Shown one piece after another: positions 45,985-56,320 of a DNA stretch of 64,000 nt. A program made the translations under genes and the position numbers. How positions within the stretch are numbered: the first letter of the stretch is position 1; each line of letters opens with the position of its first letter. The notes under the pieces are model-generated. The model saw only the letters and a program-made list of their open reading frames with translations. It searched no databases and was not told where the DNA came from. This stretch comes from Phaeospirillum sp. (GTDB lineage: Bacteria; Pseudomonadota; Alphaproteobacteria; Rhodospirillales; Magnetospirillaceae): NCBI GenBank assembly GCA_030824585.1, contig JAVBXM010000165.1, positions 19,693 to 83,692 of the forward strand, in the 5' to 3' direction.

Positions 45985-46734
45985 GTGAGCACCAGTTCTA
46001 AAATCGAGTGGACGGAGCAGACGTGGAACCCGACAACGGGTTGCACCAAGATTTCGCCTGGCTGCAAGCACTGCTATGCGGAGGTGATGGCCCGTCGCCT
46101 CCACGCCATGGGCGCTGCCGGCTACGAAAGCGGATTCAACCTCGCCCTACACCCTGAGCGCACTGCTCAGCCGCTGGCGCGCAAGAAGCCGACAGTCTAT
46201 TTCGTCAATTCGATGAGCGACCTGTTCCACCACGACATCCCGGACACGTTTCTGGATGAAGTGTTCGGGGTGATCTCCCAGACCCCCCAGCACACCTACC
46301 AGATTCTGACCAAGCGGGCGGAGCGGCTACCTCAGTATTTCTCCTCTCGCCGTTGCCCGCCGAACGTCTGGCTGGGCGTATCCGTGGAGGACCGCGCCTA
46401 TGGGCTGCCGCGCATTGACCATCTGCGCCAGGTCGATGCAGGCGTCCGGTTCCTTTCGATCGAGCCATTGCTGGAAGACCTCGGTTCCTTCGACCTCACC
46501 GGCATTCATTGGGTGATTGTCGGGGGAGAGTCCGGACACAAGGCCCGGCCGATGGAGGAGGCTTGGGTCGAGAACATCAAGCGCCAGGCCGACAGGACCG
46601 GCGTTGCCTTCTTCTTCAAGCAGTGGGGCGGTTGGGGCGCCGACGGCGTCAAGCGCCACAAGAAGGCGAACGGGCGGGTGTTCAAGGGGCGGACGTGGAA
46701 CGCCTATCCGGAAGCTACGGCTACAGCGCGTTGA
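45985..46734 (+). CDS. DUF5131 / phage Gp37-Gp68 family three-Cys-motif protein
   Basis: SKIEWTEQTWNPTTGCTKISPGCKHCYAEVMARRL (C-x6-C-x2-C)...PTVYFVNSMSDLFHHDIP...WLGVSVED...FLSIEPLLEDLG...WVIVGGESG. Confidence 0.88.
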   Translation: MSTSSKIEWTEQTWNPTTGCTKISPGCKHCYAEVMARRLHAMGAAGYESGFNLALHPERTAQPLARKKPTVYFVNSMSDLFHHDIPDTFLDEVFGVISQTPQHTYQILTKRAERLPQYFSSRRCPPNVWLGVSVEDRAYGLPRIDHLRQVDAGVRFLSIEPLLEDLGSFDLTGIHWVIVGGESGHKARPMEEAWVENIKRQADRTGVAFFFKQWGGWGADGVKRHKKANGRVFKGRTWNAYPEATATAR

Positions 46735-47593
46735 TGACGCCCTTCGCTATCTTAATCGCGAGCCCAAATGCCCTCGGGCTTGGGTTTGATGCAGCAAAAT
46801 ATAAAGCAAAAAGGGGCGCTCCGGTTGACTGACAGAATATCTTCGGCTCGCTGACAGCCGGGAATACTCCCTTGAGGCGTTCCGACACGTATTTCAGCAT
46901 CTGGCTGTGACTCGCGGCCCTGGTCTCGCCCTCATCGCCAAAAATCGACAGCTGCTTTTCCGGTTCGTAGAACTTTTTTCGCCAGTCGTCAGTCCCAAGA
47001 ATGCGGGTAATGGCCGCCTCCTTTTCGGGATCAATGTTCTCGGCCTTTTTTGCGGCCTGCCGATAGAGGCCTGAGTATGGAAAGAGATACCAGACGTCGA
47101 TAGCTTTCGTGTCGGCAATCGCTTGCAGCGTCGCCCATTCAACGTGCAGCCCATACGGGTCGAGAAATAGAACGGCGCGCGTGTTCCGCCAGTCGAACTT
47201 TCCGCAAAGATCACGTAATGCCGAGTTGGCATCGCCATGAATGATCTCGATGGAGCGGTCGGAATACTCTGTCGCCAAGGATTGAAGGGCCGCAAGCTTT
47301 TTGGGCGCAAGTTCCATAAAGCAACAGTGGTCGAAGGGCGGATTGACCTGCAACGCAATACGCGCAGATCCATCAACAGTCGTTGTGCTGCCAGCCATTT
47401 TCACGTCACAACGCCCGGTGCCTGCAAAGGCATCGACATAGACCAAGCGGAAGTTTTGGTTCTTCAGAGCAACTGTGAATGCCGACAAATAATTCTCAAG
47501 AACTGCAAGCTTTAAGAGCGTCCATGCTCCACCGAAGCTATGCCGGTCCTTGAGTCCATTCATCTCCCCTGAACAAGCGGTTTCCTCCAGCAA
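46721..47593 (-). CDS. tcmP: Three-Cys-motif partner protein TcmP
   Basis: KLAVLENYLSAFTVALKNQNFRLVYVDAFAGTGR...LFLDPYGLHVEWATLQAIADTKAIDVWYLFPYSG; convergent with 14-nt overlap to the DUF5131 gene. Confidence 0.85.
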   Translation of the reverse strand: MLEETACSGEMNGLKDRHSFGGAWTLLKLAVLENYLSAFTVALKNQNFRLVYVDAFAGTGRCDVKMAGSTTTVDGSARIALQVNPPFDHCCFMELAPKKLAALQSLATEYSDRSIEIIHGDANSALRDLCGKFDWRNTRAVLFLDPYGLHVEWATLQAIADTKAIDVWYLFPYSGLYRQAAKKAENIDPEKEAAITRILGTDDWRKKFYEPEKQLSIFGDEGETRAASHSQMLKYVSERLKGVFPAVSEPKIFCQSTGAPLFALYFAASNPSPRAFGLAIKIAKGVINAL

Positions 47594-47611
47594 GCTTCGA
47601 ACTCCGACTGG

Positions 47612-50293
47612 TCATGGAACAACGAACTGCCTCTCCAACCCTGCAAGGGTCATATTCTCGGCGATGACATCATGCGGGATGAGCAGGTATTTCCAGGGCT
47701 TTCCGCCATAGCTCTCGGCGTGGTCGCTAGCATGGCGGCACCATTTGACCGCCGCGTCACGCTTGGCCAGGACATCCTCGTCCGTCATCTGGTTGGCGGC
47801 CTTGGGTTCCAGCATGTAGATCGTGTCGGCAGTTTCAGCGACGAAGTCCGGCTGGTATTCCGGGTGGTCGGCGCCCCGCTTGTAGAAAATCTGGAACTGG
47901 CCCTTGGTCGGCTTGAACCATTTCAACGCTTCCCGTTCCAGGATCACCGACATCTTGCGTTCCGCGTCGGACTGGAACTTCTGCACCGGGTAGAGGCACT
48001 TCTGGAAGCCACCGAAGATGTATTTAGCCATGTTGCTCTTGTCGGCAGGCGATGTGCGGAAATCCATCGGCGGCTCGGTCGCCGAAGTGGTGAAGGCGCT
48101 GGACCTCAACTCGGTGAAGCCCTTGCTTACCACGACTTCGTAATCGACCGCCTCCTCCCAGTAGTGGCCCTGCATCTGGGCGTGGACGAAACGAGCGATC
48201 TCCCGCTGATAGAGGCGCAGCACCCGACGCGCGTCCTCCGCCGAGAGATATCCCAGAAGATGTCCCGTCACCTGGCCAGCCAGGTCGTAGAGAAGATCGG
48301 CATGGTCGTCGTAGGCGATATCGTCGAAGTCGATCAGACCGCCGACGATATAATCATCCAGGCGGCTCTCCTCGATCCCGCCATGACCAAGGCCGATGAT
48401 TTCCAGGTGGTTGGTCCGCAGGTGCTGGACCCACAATTCCTCCGACGGCGCCTGATAGTTGATCTTGGACAGGTCCAACGTGAACGGCCTGAAGCCCGAA
48501 CGGACTTCACCCTTGGGAACCACTAGAATGCGCGGAATGTCGATGGTCTGCAGGACCACCAGTTCCGTGGTCTTGGCCACGACAGCCGCCAAGTCTAACC
48601 TGCTCACCCCCTCCAACTCCAACTGCTGGGGACGGTATTGCGCTGCCACCTCGCGCAGGACCGTTTCCTGAACCTCCGGGTTCTGAAGATAGGTCACGCT
48701 GGGGAGCTTGCCCGGTTGGTTCTCCAGCTTGCGGATCACCTCATAGGTAATCTGGGCGACTTTTTGCTCCTCGGGCGTATTGAAGGCTGGCGCCTCGCCG
48801 CCGGAAACCACGCTCGTACTGGCGGTCACCTGCTCGGGCTGGAAACCCAGCTTGTTCGCCAGCCGCGACTGCGAAACCACGGTGGCCGTCTTCTGCTGAA
48901 TCTGCTCGGGGTTCAGGATCACCTGCTGAAGTCGGATGGTCGAGTTCGGACGGTTGGCCTCCTCGACAATTTCCTGGAACTTGTCGTGGGCGATGATATT
49001 GAGGCGATCCACGGAGGTGACGCCGGTGCGCTTGCCATAGGGCAGACGCAGGCCCCGGCCGATGGACTGCTCGATCAGAGTGCGGGCATTGGCCGCCCGC
49101 AGGGGCACGATGGTGTAAAGGTTGGTGACGTCCCAGCCTTCTTTCAGCATGTTGACGTGGATGACAATCTCGGTCGGCTCCTCGGTGTGTTCCACCTTCA
49201 GCAGCCGCTCGACCATCTCGTCTTCCTCGGCCCCGGTCTTGCTGGAATCGACCTGGATCACCTTGTGGGCGTAGCGCCCCTCGAAGAAAGCGTCAGACTG
49301 GATCAACTGCATGAGCTGCCCGGCGTGGGTGGTGTCGCGGGCGATGACCAGCACGAACGGCTTGACGATGGCGTTGCTGGTCTCGCGAGCATAGGTCTCC
49401 AGTTCGACCTTAACCCCCTCATGCAGGCGCACGCCGTCTTCCAGCTTCAGTCGCTCGATCTCCTCGACCGACATGCCGGTCGGGTTGAAGTCCTTGCGGG
49501 TGACCACCGCCGGTTCCTTGACGAAGCCATCCTCCATGGCGCGGCCCAGGGGGTAATCGAGAATGACGTTCTTGAACGCCACCGGCCCCTTGTTGGTTTC
49601 CACGAACGGGGTGGCGGTCAGTTCCAGGCCCAGGACCGGCTTCAATTCGTTGATGGCGCGCACCCCGGCCGAGGCCCGATAGCGGTGTGATTCGTCCATC
49701 AAAAGGACAAGATCGGGCAGATTGGCGAGGTAATCGAAATAGCTCTCGCCGATGTACTCCGACAGCCGCTTGATACGCGGTGACTTGCCGCCCCGGACTT
49801 CGGAATTGATCTTCGAGATGTTGAAGATGTTGATCTTGCAGCGGAGCAGATCGTTCAGCAGCATGCCGCGCGATTCGTAGTTGTCGCCGGTGATGACCTC
49901 GGGGGCCTCGCTGGCGAATTCAGCGATGCCCTTGAACACGTATTTGGGTGTGTTCGGGGTAAAATCGGCAATCAGCTTATTGTAGATGGTCAGGTTCGGC
50001 GCCAGGACGAAGAAATTGTTGATGCCGTGCGCCAGATGCAGATAGGTGATGAAGGCGCCCATCAGACGGGTCTTGCCGACGCCGGTGGCCAGCGCAAAAC
50101 ACAGGCTGGGGAAATCGCGCTCGAAATCGGTGACGCTCGGGAACTCGGCCTTGATGGCCTCCAGCGCCACTGCCACATCGGACGCCTTCCTGGGCGGAAT
50201 GACCTCGGTGATCCGGTCGAGAATTTCGAGAGACTGCCGCTGAGGCGGGCGCAGACTGAGACGGCCAGCGATGGCGTTGACATGACGGTTCAT
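47612..50293 (-). CDS. Type III-like restriction endonuclease/helicase (Res)
   Basis: LCFALATGVGKTRLMGAFITYLH (Walker A), LLMDESHRYRA, MLKEGWDVTNLYTIVPLRAANARTLIEQSIGRGLRLPYG; C-terminal FVAETADTIYMLEPKA nuclease-like. Confidence 0.88.
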   Translation of the reverse strand: MNRHVNAIAGRLSLRPPQRQSLEILDRITEVIPPRKASDVAVALEAIKAEFPSVTDFERDFPSLCFALATGVGKTRLMGAFITYLHLAHGINNFFVLAPNLTIYNKLIADFTPNTPKYVFKGIAEFASEAPEVITGDNYESRGMLLNDLLRCKINIFNISKINSEVRGGKSPRIKRLSEYIGESYFDYLANLPDLVLLMDESHRYRASAGVRAINELKPVLGLELTATPFVETNKGPVAFKNVILDYPLGRAMEDGFVKEPAVVTRKDFNPTGMSVEEIERLKLEDGVRLHEGVKVELETYARETSNAIVKPFVLVIARDTTHAGQLMQLIQSDAFFEGRYAHKVIQVDSSKTGAEEDEMVERLLKVEHTEEPTEIVIHVNMLKEGWDVTNLYTIVPLRAANARTLIEQSIGRGLRLPYGKRTGVTSVDRLNIIAHDKFQEIVEEANRPNSTIRLQQVILNPEQIQQKTATVVSQSRLANKLGFQPEQVTASTSVVSGGEAPAFNTPEEQKVAQITYEVIRKLENQPGKLPSVTYLQNPEVQETVLREVAAQYRPQQLELEGVSRLDLAAVVAKTTELVVLQTIDIPRILVVPKGEVRSGFRPFTLDLSKINYQAPSEELWVQHLRTNHLEIIGLGHGGIEESRLDDYIVGGLIDFDDIAYDDHADLLYDLAGQVTGHLLGYLSAEDARRVLRLYQREIARFVHAQMQGHYWEEAVDYEVVVSKGFTELRSSAFTTSATEPPMDFRTSPADKSNMAKYIFGGFQKCLYPVQKFQSDAERKMSVILEREALKWFKPTKGQFQIFYKRGADHPEYQPDFVAETADTIYMLEPKAANQMTDEDVLAKRDAAVKWCRHASDHAESYGGKPWKYLLIPHDVIAENMTLAGLERQFVVP

Positions 50294-51987
50294 CACTTGC
50301 CCCCCCCTTTGCCGCCGAACAGGTCCGGCTGTCCCGCAGCCTTTTGGTGCGTGGGAGCCGGCGCCGGCTCGGGCCGGGGCGACGCCTTGGGCAGGTTTTC
50401 GACCTTCAGGCTGTAATCGTCATGCCCCCATTCGCAGCGGTTTTTGATGTGGCTGGGGATCTTCCGGACCGTAAGGTTCGGCCACCGATCCGCTGCCCCC
50501 CGGAAGGCGGCGCAGAGAACCAGCAGGCTGCGATCCGGCCCGACCTCATCGCTCAACTGCTGAAGCTGGTCCGGCCCCAAGGTCTGAGTGGTGACATAGA
50601 TGAAGTCGCGTTCGGTGGAATGGCCGTGCTGCCAGTAGACCGCGTCGCTGGGGGCGTAGGTGAAGTTCTCATGCTTGCACATCGCTTCGGCCAGCATTTC
50701 GGCGTTGTAGGCTTTGTTGATGACCTCGCGGCCCCACTTGTCGGTCTCCAGCAGCGACGGCGCCAGGTGGAAATAGCGGAACCCGCCGCCACCCTGCCAA
50801 CCGACCGCCTCGGTGACGCCGCCCTTGTCCTCGCCGTCGATGACCTTCTTCAGACGGGGGATGATGTGGGTATGGCAGTGCTCGCCCAGTTCCACCATGA
50901 TCCAGCGCCGCCCCATCTTGTGGGCGACGGCGCCGGTAGTGCCAGAACCGGCAAAAGAGTCGAGAACCAAATCCTCCTCGGTCGTTGATAGATCGAGAAT
51001 GCGCTGCATAAGGTTTTCAGGCTTGGGGGTGGAAAACACGTTATCTGGACCAAAAAGCTCTTTCTGATGCGCCTTGGCCTGACGCATTGAGTGAAGATCA
51101 GCCCACATCGTTGGGTAAGGACGGGTCGGTGACTCCGGTGCCCACTCACGGGTATATGGAACCCACCGCTCGCGATCGAACACGAACCGCCGCTTCCAGA
51201 CGATCTTCCCCTCCTCAAGGAGCCTGAAAACTGCCTCCTTCCCCAAGGACCAACGCGCTTCTCGTCCGTCATCATGGATCGGAAACACGTCTTCTCCATC
51301 TGGATCGGGAATGCCATAAAACATCGACGGCCGATCAGATCGAAGACTGCTTGCACCATTCTTTTTTAGAAGGCGATCCCGATAGCGCCTTCCGTTTTCA
51401 TCAACTTGACCATAAGCGAGAGCAAGTTCCGGATCAGCTTTCGGCTTAAGGAGAGACTTGGCTCGATTCTTGGCGTAGCAGAAAATAAATTCATGGTCTG
51501 GCGTAACTGCGCCTTTGTTGTCGTTTGGGCTATCAACCTTTCGCCAAATGAAATTCGTAATAAAATTTGGGCGCCCAAAGACTTCATCCATAACAACTTT
51601 CAGATAATGAGCCTCATTGTCGTCGGCTTGGCAGAAAATATGGCCATCTTCTGAAAGCAAATTTGATAGAACCATCAGGCGATCACGCATCAGTGAAAGC
51701 CACAGCGAATGCTCGACCCCATCGTCGTAATGTTCGAAGGCACTTCCGGTGTTGTAGGGCGGATCGATGTAAACACACTTCACCCTGCCGGTGAACTCCT
51801 GCTCCAGAGCCTTCAGTGCGAGCAGGTTGTCGCCGAAGATCAGGCGGTTGTCGAAGATGTCGTCGTCGGTGACGCGGGCGGCCGCGTGATACGACTTCTC
51901 CGGGTCTTCCAGCAGGATGCGCGGCTCCAGCCTTGGCCGATCCTCCTTACCGATCCATGTCAATTCGAGTTTTTGTTTCTTGCTCAT
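50293..51987 (-). CDS. Site-specific DNA methyltransferase (Mod, beta-class amino-MTase)
   Basis: DPPYNTGSAFEHYDDGVEHSLWLSLMRDRL; VLDSFAGSGTTGAVAHKMGRRWIMVELGEHC. Confidence 0.92.
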   Translation of the reverse strand: MSKKQKLELTWIGKEDRPRLEPRILLEDPEKSYHAAARVTDDDIFDNRLIFGDNLLALKALEQEFTGRVKCVYIDPPYNTGSAFEHYDDGVEHSLWLSLMRDRLMVLSNLLSEDGHIFCQADDNEAHYLKVVMDEVFGRPNFITNFIWRKVDSPNDNKGAVTPDHEFIFCYAKNRAKSLLKPKADPELALAYGQVDENGRRYRDRLLKKNGASSLRSDRPSMFYGIPDPDGEDVFPIHDDGREARWSLGKEAVFRLLEEGKIVWKRRFVFDRERWVPYTREWAPESPTRPYPTMWADLHSMRQAKAHQKELFGPDNVFSTPKPENLMQRILDLSTTEEDLVLDSFAGSGTTGAVAHKMGRRWIMVELGEHCHTHIIPRLKKVIDGEDKGGVTEAVGWQGGGGFRYFHLAPSLLETDKWGREVINKAYNAEMLAEAMCKHENFTYAPSDAVYWQHGHSTERDFIYVTTQTLGPDQLQQLSDEVGPDRSLLVLCAAFRGAADRWPNLTVRKIPSHIKNRCEWGHDDYSLKVENLPKASPRPEPAPAPTHQKAAGQPDLFGGKGGGK

Positions 51988-51989
51988 GA

Positions 51990-53816
51990 TCAATTCGTAC
52001 CGGATGAAGATGATATCGTCGAGGCGTTATCGATGGTTGTGGGTTGGGTTGGCGGCGATCCGGACACCGGTGCCGTCAAGGCGTCCGCCAGTGCCAGCCG
52101 GGTGAGAACGTTATCGGCCAGCGGCTGGGCGTCGGTCAGATTGCGGAAGATCGAGAGGTAGCCCTTGCTGACCAGCAATGGCTGGGACAGGGCGTAGATC
52201 AACTCGGCCAGTTCGTTGACCTTCTGCGATAGGGTTGTCCGGTCAACCTCCGACAAAGCCAGCTCCGGGCGATTGAGGACGTCCCGCACCCGGTGGGCGA
52301 CGAAGGCCATCACGAAGTAACGGCCGTGGCGGAAGAACATGCGCCGGGCATAGGCGACTTCTGATCGCTCCGAGGCGGCGAGAATTTGGTCAATGAACCG
52401 GAAAACACGGACGGCGCGACAGACACGCAAGCCGGAGAGGGTGGGCGTGAAAATCTGTCCATAATGGGTGCCGTCCTGTTCCCACAGCCGTCCGATCTCC
52501 TTCTTCGCAGTCACCACCAGATCGACAGCGTTCGGGTGCGTCCGGCGCGGCGCCGGTTGAACGTCGCGGCTGTGGACGACGGGGAAGGACAGGCAGGACA
52601 ACGCCACGGCGGCTTCCTCCAGGGTGAAGGCATCTTCCCGCCGTGCTCGCGCTTCCGCCGAGGGCCGGTAATGGTAAGTGATGCCCGCCAGGGCCAGTTC
52701 CTGCCGCAACCGCTCCTGGTTGGGGTCGAGCGCCGCGAAGTCCACGCCGCGCACCACGTTCTGGTGATTGCGCGCCCGGGTGATTTCCAGGCCGAACTCG
52801 CCAACCCCGGCGCCCACCTCGATGACGGTGATCAGCACCTTGGCGTCGGGGGAAATGATGCCCACGGCGGCGACGGTTCCCGCCGTCTGCGCCCCATTGA
52901 CGATCGAAAGTTTCTTGAAGCCGAAGGCGCACCGGGCGGCGGTTCCCGCGGCCTGAGTGATTTCCTCCGCGACCGCCGTCAGGCCGTTATTGAGGTAGAA
53001 GAAATCCCCTGGCCGCCCCCGAACCGTTTTTCCGATGGCCACGTTGACGCCAACGGAACCGAGGTAATGACGGATGTTCCGCTCGAACAGCGCCTTGCCA
53101 TGGGTCTCGACCAGTTGGGCCAGTGCCGCCGCCGAAATCTGGCCGTACACCGCTTTGCGCGGCGCCGTGATCCCTGACCAGTTCTCCAGCGTGACCTGGG
53201 CATCGACGGCCACCGGAGTCTGCTCGGCGATCAGCCAGCCATGAATCCTGGAAAGACCCGCGGCCTCCCACGCCATGCGGGGGCTGAGGCGGTTCATGTC
53301 GGCCTGAAGGGCATTCAGATCGGCAATCGCATGCGGACCAAGAGTCTCGCCGAGAAAAGCGGGCACCACTTCGATCCGAACACCCGCTGTGTCGAGGGCC
53401 TCCTCGATTTCGTCCAAGCGCCCCTGGATTGCTTGATTGAAGTCTCCGAACCGCCGTTCCTGGAGCGCCTTGATCCCGTTGATGGTCTTGAGAACTTCCT
53501 CCTGGGACGGAGCCGCGCCGCCGCGCTTGAATTTTGCCTGCACGAAGACGAGACGATTGCCTGCGCGATCGAAGAACAGGGCATCAATGCCGCCGTCGTT
53601 CTTACCGTCGGTGATCGCCCCTACCGCCATGGCGTCGTCGATGTCGCACAGCCCCACAATCGCGTAAGCGCCCAGCGCCCGAGAAAGACGGTCGGTGTCG
53701 TGCTGCTCCTCCGACCAGTTGACGCGCTCTGGCGTTGTGATCTTCGGCACCAGCGGGAAGAACCGCCGTCTGAGCGCAGCTTCAATCTGGGCAACTTGTT
53801 CCTGGGGCGTCGGCAT
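51990..53816 (-). CDS. AIPR family protein (abortive infection phage resistance)
   Basis: DGGIDALFFDRAGNRLVFVQAKF; LFERNIRHYLG...GDFFYLNNGLTAVAEEI...LSIVNGAQTAGTVA. Confidence 0.85.
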   Translation of the reverse strand: MPTPQEQVAQIEAALRRRFFPLVPKITTPERVNWSEEQHDTDRLSRALGAYAIVGLCDIDDAMAVGAITDGKNDGGIDALFFDRAGNRLVFVQAKFKRGGAAPSQEEVLKTINGIKALQERRFGDFNQAIQGRLDEIEEALDTAGVRIEVVPAFLGETLGPHAIADLNALQADMNRLSPRMAWEAAGLSRIHGWLIAEQTPVAVDAQVTLENWSGITAPRKAVYGQISAAALAQLVETHGKALFERNIRHYLGSVGVNVAIGKTVRGRPGDFFYLNNGLTAVAEEITQAAGTAARCAFGFKKLSIVNGAQTAGTVAAVGIISPDAKVLITVIEVGAGVGEFGLEITRARNHQNVVRGVDFAALDPNQERLRQELALAGITYHYRPSAEARARREDAFTLEEAAVALSCLSFPVVHSRDVQPAPRRTHPNAVDLVVTAKKEIGRLWEQDGTHYGQIFTPTLSGLRVCRAVRVFRFIDQILAASERSEVAYARRMFFRHGRYFVMAFVAHRVRDVLNRPELALSEVDRTTLSQKVNELAELIYALSQPLLVSKGYLSIFRNLTDAQPLADNVLTRLALADALTAPVSGSPPTQPTTIDNASTISSSSGTN

Positions 53817-53819
53817 GGT

Positions 53820-56126
53820 TCAACTCGGCCTAATCAGCGGATGGAGCCGACGCAGATCGCCGCTCGTGGCCCAATGGGTTCCGGATTTCTTGCTGCTGGG
53901 CCAGCCGTCCTCGGGATGGGTCAAGGCGTCCATCAAAGCGACGACGCCACGGGCAAAGCCGAGGGCATCGGCATCAAGCAATTCGAAGGAAATGGCCTTG
54001 AAATGCGCCCCGAAGGCGTTCCGCGCCTGGGCGATGCGCTCGATTTCATCCAGGATGGGCTTCAACGCCACCGTCCGCACGATCGAGCCGCCCCGCGCGT
54101 CCAGGATTTCCGCTTTGAGCGCCGCACGCAGCTTTCCGCCGGTGGCGGGAAGAAGGTCGCCCAAGGTGTAGGCGTTTCCTGGACGCCTGGGCACGGCGCA
54201 TTCGTATTTCTGCGTCAGGTAATCCAGCGCCGCTTCCAGGATCACCCCCGCCTTGGAGCAGATCGCCTGGAGGTCGGGCTGGTCTTCGGCAAGCAGCTTC
54301 TTCAACCGCTCGGTTTCGGGCAGGCTGCTAGCGATCCGCAAGCCTCTCGGTAAATCCCAGCCAGCGAGTTCGACGAACTGGCACTGGCCGTTCCGGAGCC
54401 AGCCCCAGCGGAATTTTTCCCGCCAGGGACGATAATGGGTGGTGACGATGCAGTGCCGGAACTTCTGGCTGTACTCGTAGATCGTCTCGATCACCCGCTC
54501 GACATGGGGTTCGTCAATACTTCCGACCACGTCGTCGAGAACGAGGATGGTTTCGCCCGGCTTGTCGCGGAGCGCCAGCGCCATAAACACGCACAGGCCA
54601 AGGGTGTCCAGATGGGACTGGCTGAAGTAGGCCTGCGGCGGTGCGGCCTGATCGCAGAATTCGGAATGCAGGTCGAGCGATGCGCGTCGGCTCGGATCGA
54701 GTTGGAGGCTTATTTTGTTAAGCCCTTCGCCCGGGTGAATGGCCTCGTAGATCGTCCCAACATCGTCGGCTATGCCCTTGATGATCCTGTCCGTGAATGC
54801 TTGGCGCTCTTCGATGGCTGCGGCGTGCGCCTGCTTGACCCGGGGAATTTGCAGTTCAAGCTGTTCCTGGGTTTTTAGGTTGTCGGAGTACTGGTCCACC
54901 GCCTTCTTGAGGTTTGCGAGAGACCGCTTTTCTCCCTGCCATTCCCCTTCAACAGCTTGCCAAGCGGGCGATAATCCTTCATTCGCGGCAAGCCATGCCC
55001 CCAGGCTCTCGATGTCTTCTGGGGGCGGTGCGGCAGGGAGCTTGACCGTCACGGGCCAGGCGTGCCCGGCTTGGGCGGCGATGAAAGCCGACCGTTGCCA
55101 CCCGAAGCGTTCGGTCAGGCTGGCGAGGGCTTGTTGCCGCCTTTCGTGCTCCTGGCGACACTTGGCCACGGTCTTGTGGGCCTCTTCCAGCGCCGAAAGA
55201 GTTTGGAGCTTCGTTTGGACCCGATCACCAAGGCCGACGATGTTTTCCGCGCTGTCGCACAACGGGCATGTCGCCGTCGCCGGGTGATCATGCAGGAACT
55301 TGGCCCCGGCCTGGAGAAGCCCCAGAAGTTCGCCGGCTCCGCTGCCCGCCTGGGCGGCAGCGATGTTTGCCGCCTCTGTCGCCACGTCCAGGTCGGCCTT
55401 GGCCGTCTCCAGGCTGTTTCGGGCTTCCTGGTATTGGGTCGGAAAGCCTTCCAGGTCCTGGAACGCCGAACGCAATTTCCCGATGGCGCCGATGTTGGCG
55501 TCGAGTTGCTGTTGGGGCTCCGCCAATCGCGCCTGGGCCCACGCCAGTGGTGAAGCGGCCGGGGGCTTGCCGGCGGTCTCGTGGAACGACTCCAGCGCCT
55601 TGAGGTTCTCGGTGAGGGCGGTAATGGACTGCGCCTGCCGGTTCTCCAACGTCTGGATGAGCTTCTTCAGTTCGTTCTCGGACGTTTCGACCGCATCGAT
55701 ATCGATAAACCGCTTAATCTCCTCGTACCGCTTGGCGGGCTGCGTCTCGACGATCCTGAGTATCTGGTTGCGGCGCAAAATCGCCGCGCGCGGGCGACGC
55801 TCCGCAGGAGCGACGCTGGCCTTCTTTCCCTGGACAGTTCCCGAGCAGGCACCTGACGCCGTTTCGAGCGTGATGGAAATGGCATTGCCTCCATTCCCAA
55901 CGGTCGGCCAGAATTTGTCGAGTTGCGTGCCGAGTCCCTTGTCGTCCAGCGATCCGACCCGGCCATCTGCCAGGAACTCAAAGCCATCGCAAATCGTCGT
56001 CTTGCCCGTCCCGTTTTCGCCGTAGATCAGCGTCAGTTTCTTGCCCTTCTCGAATTCGAGCCGAAACGGCGTGGATGCCCCTCGGAAGGCGGACAGAGAG
56101 AACGATTTGAGAGGCGAGGAGGTCAT
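53820..56126 (-). CDS. SMC/RecF-like AAA ATPase with coiled coil and CPLC hook-like motif
   Basis: LTLIYGENGTGKTTICDGFEFLADG (Walker A); ATCPLCDSAENIVGL mid-protein; SQSHLDTLGLCVFMALAL...ILVLDDVVGSID (Walker B). Confidence 0.85.
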   Translation of the reverse strand: MTSSPLKSFSLSAFRGASTPFRLEFEKGKKLTLIYGENGTGKTTICDGFEFLADGRVGSLDDKGLGTQLDKFWPTVGNGGNAISITLETASGACSGTVQGKKASVAPAERRPRAAILRRNQILRIVETQPAKRYEEIKRFIDIDAVETSENELKKLIQTLENRQAQSITALTENLKALESFHETAGKPPAASPLAWAQARLAEPQQQLDANIGAIGKLRSAFQDLEGFPTQYQEARNSLETAKADLDVATEAANIAAAQAGSGAGELLGLLQAGAKFLHDHPATATCPLCDSAENIVGLGDRVQTKLQTLSALEEAHKTVAKCRQEHERRQQALASLTERFGWQRSAFIAAQAGHAWPVTVKLPAAPPPEDIESLGAWLAANEGLSPAWQAVEGEWQGEKRSLANLKKAVDQYSDNLKTQEQLELQIPRVKQAHAAAIEERQAFTDRIIKGIADDVGTIYEAIHPGEGLNKISLQLDPSRRASLDLHSEFCDQAAPPQAYFSQSHLDTLGLCVFMALALRDKPGETILVLDDVVGSIDEPHVERVIETIYEYSQKFRHCIVTTHYRPWREKFRWGWLRNGQCQFVELAGWDLPRGLRIASSLPETERLKKLLAEDQPDLQAICSKAGVILEAALDYLTQKYECAVPRRPGNAYTLGDLLPATGGKLRAALKAEILDARGGSIVRTVALKPILDEIERIAQARNAFGAHFKAISFELLDADALGFARGVVALMDALTHPEDGWPSSKKSGTHWATSGDLRRLHPLIRPS

Positions 56127-56320
56127 TTTTCGGCAGCCTCCTTGTTCGACAGGTCGATTTCGAGGTTCCAGTCCCCTTCCTTCATTTCACCGGCGGCGAC
56201 CTTCGCGATCAGTTGGTCGCGTTTGACAGGGCGGAGAAGGCCATCCTTGATCAGGCGATCGACGATAAGCGTCGCCAACTGGCTCGCGGGCTTTTCATCC
56301 GTCGTCATTGCAGCGTCCAT
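56123..56320 (-). CDS. Small protein (65 aa) between helicase and ATPase genes
   Basis: ORF overlaps both neighbours (16 nt and 4 nt); MDAAMTTDEKPASQLATLIVDRLIKDGLLRPVKRDQLIAKVAAGEMKEGDWNLEIDLSNKEAAEK. Confidence 0.65.
   Translation of the reverse strand: MDAAMTTDEKPASQLATLIVDRLIKDGLLRPVKRDQLIAKVAAGEMKEGDWNLEIDLSNKEAAEK

Noticed and set aside
48638-49690. 350-aa plus-strand ORF
   Set aside because: Antisense to the Res gene helicase motifs; composition-driven shadow ORF. Same reasoning for 47672-48526 and 59906-61159.
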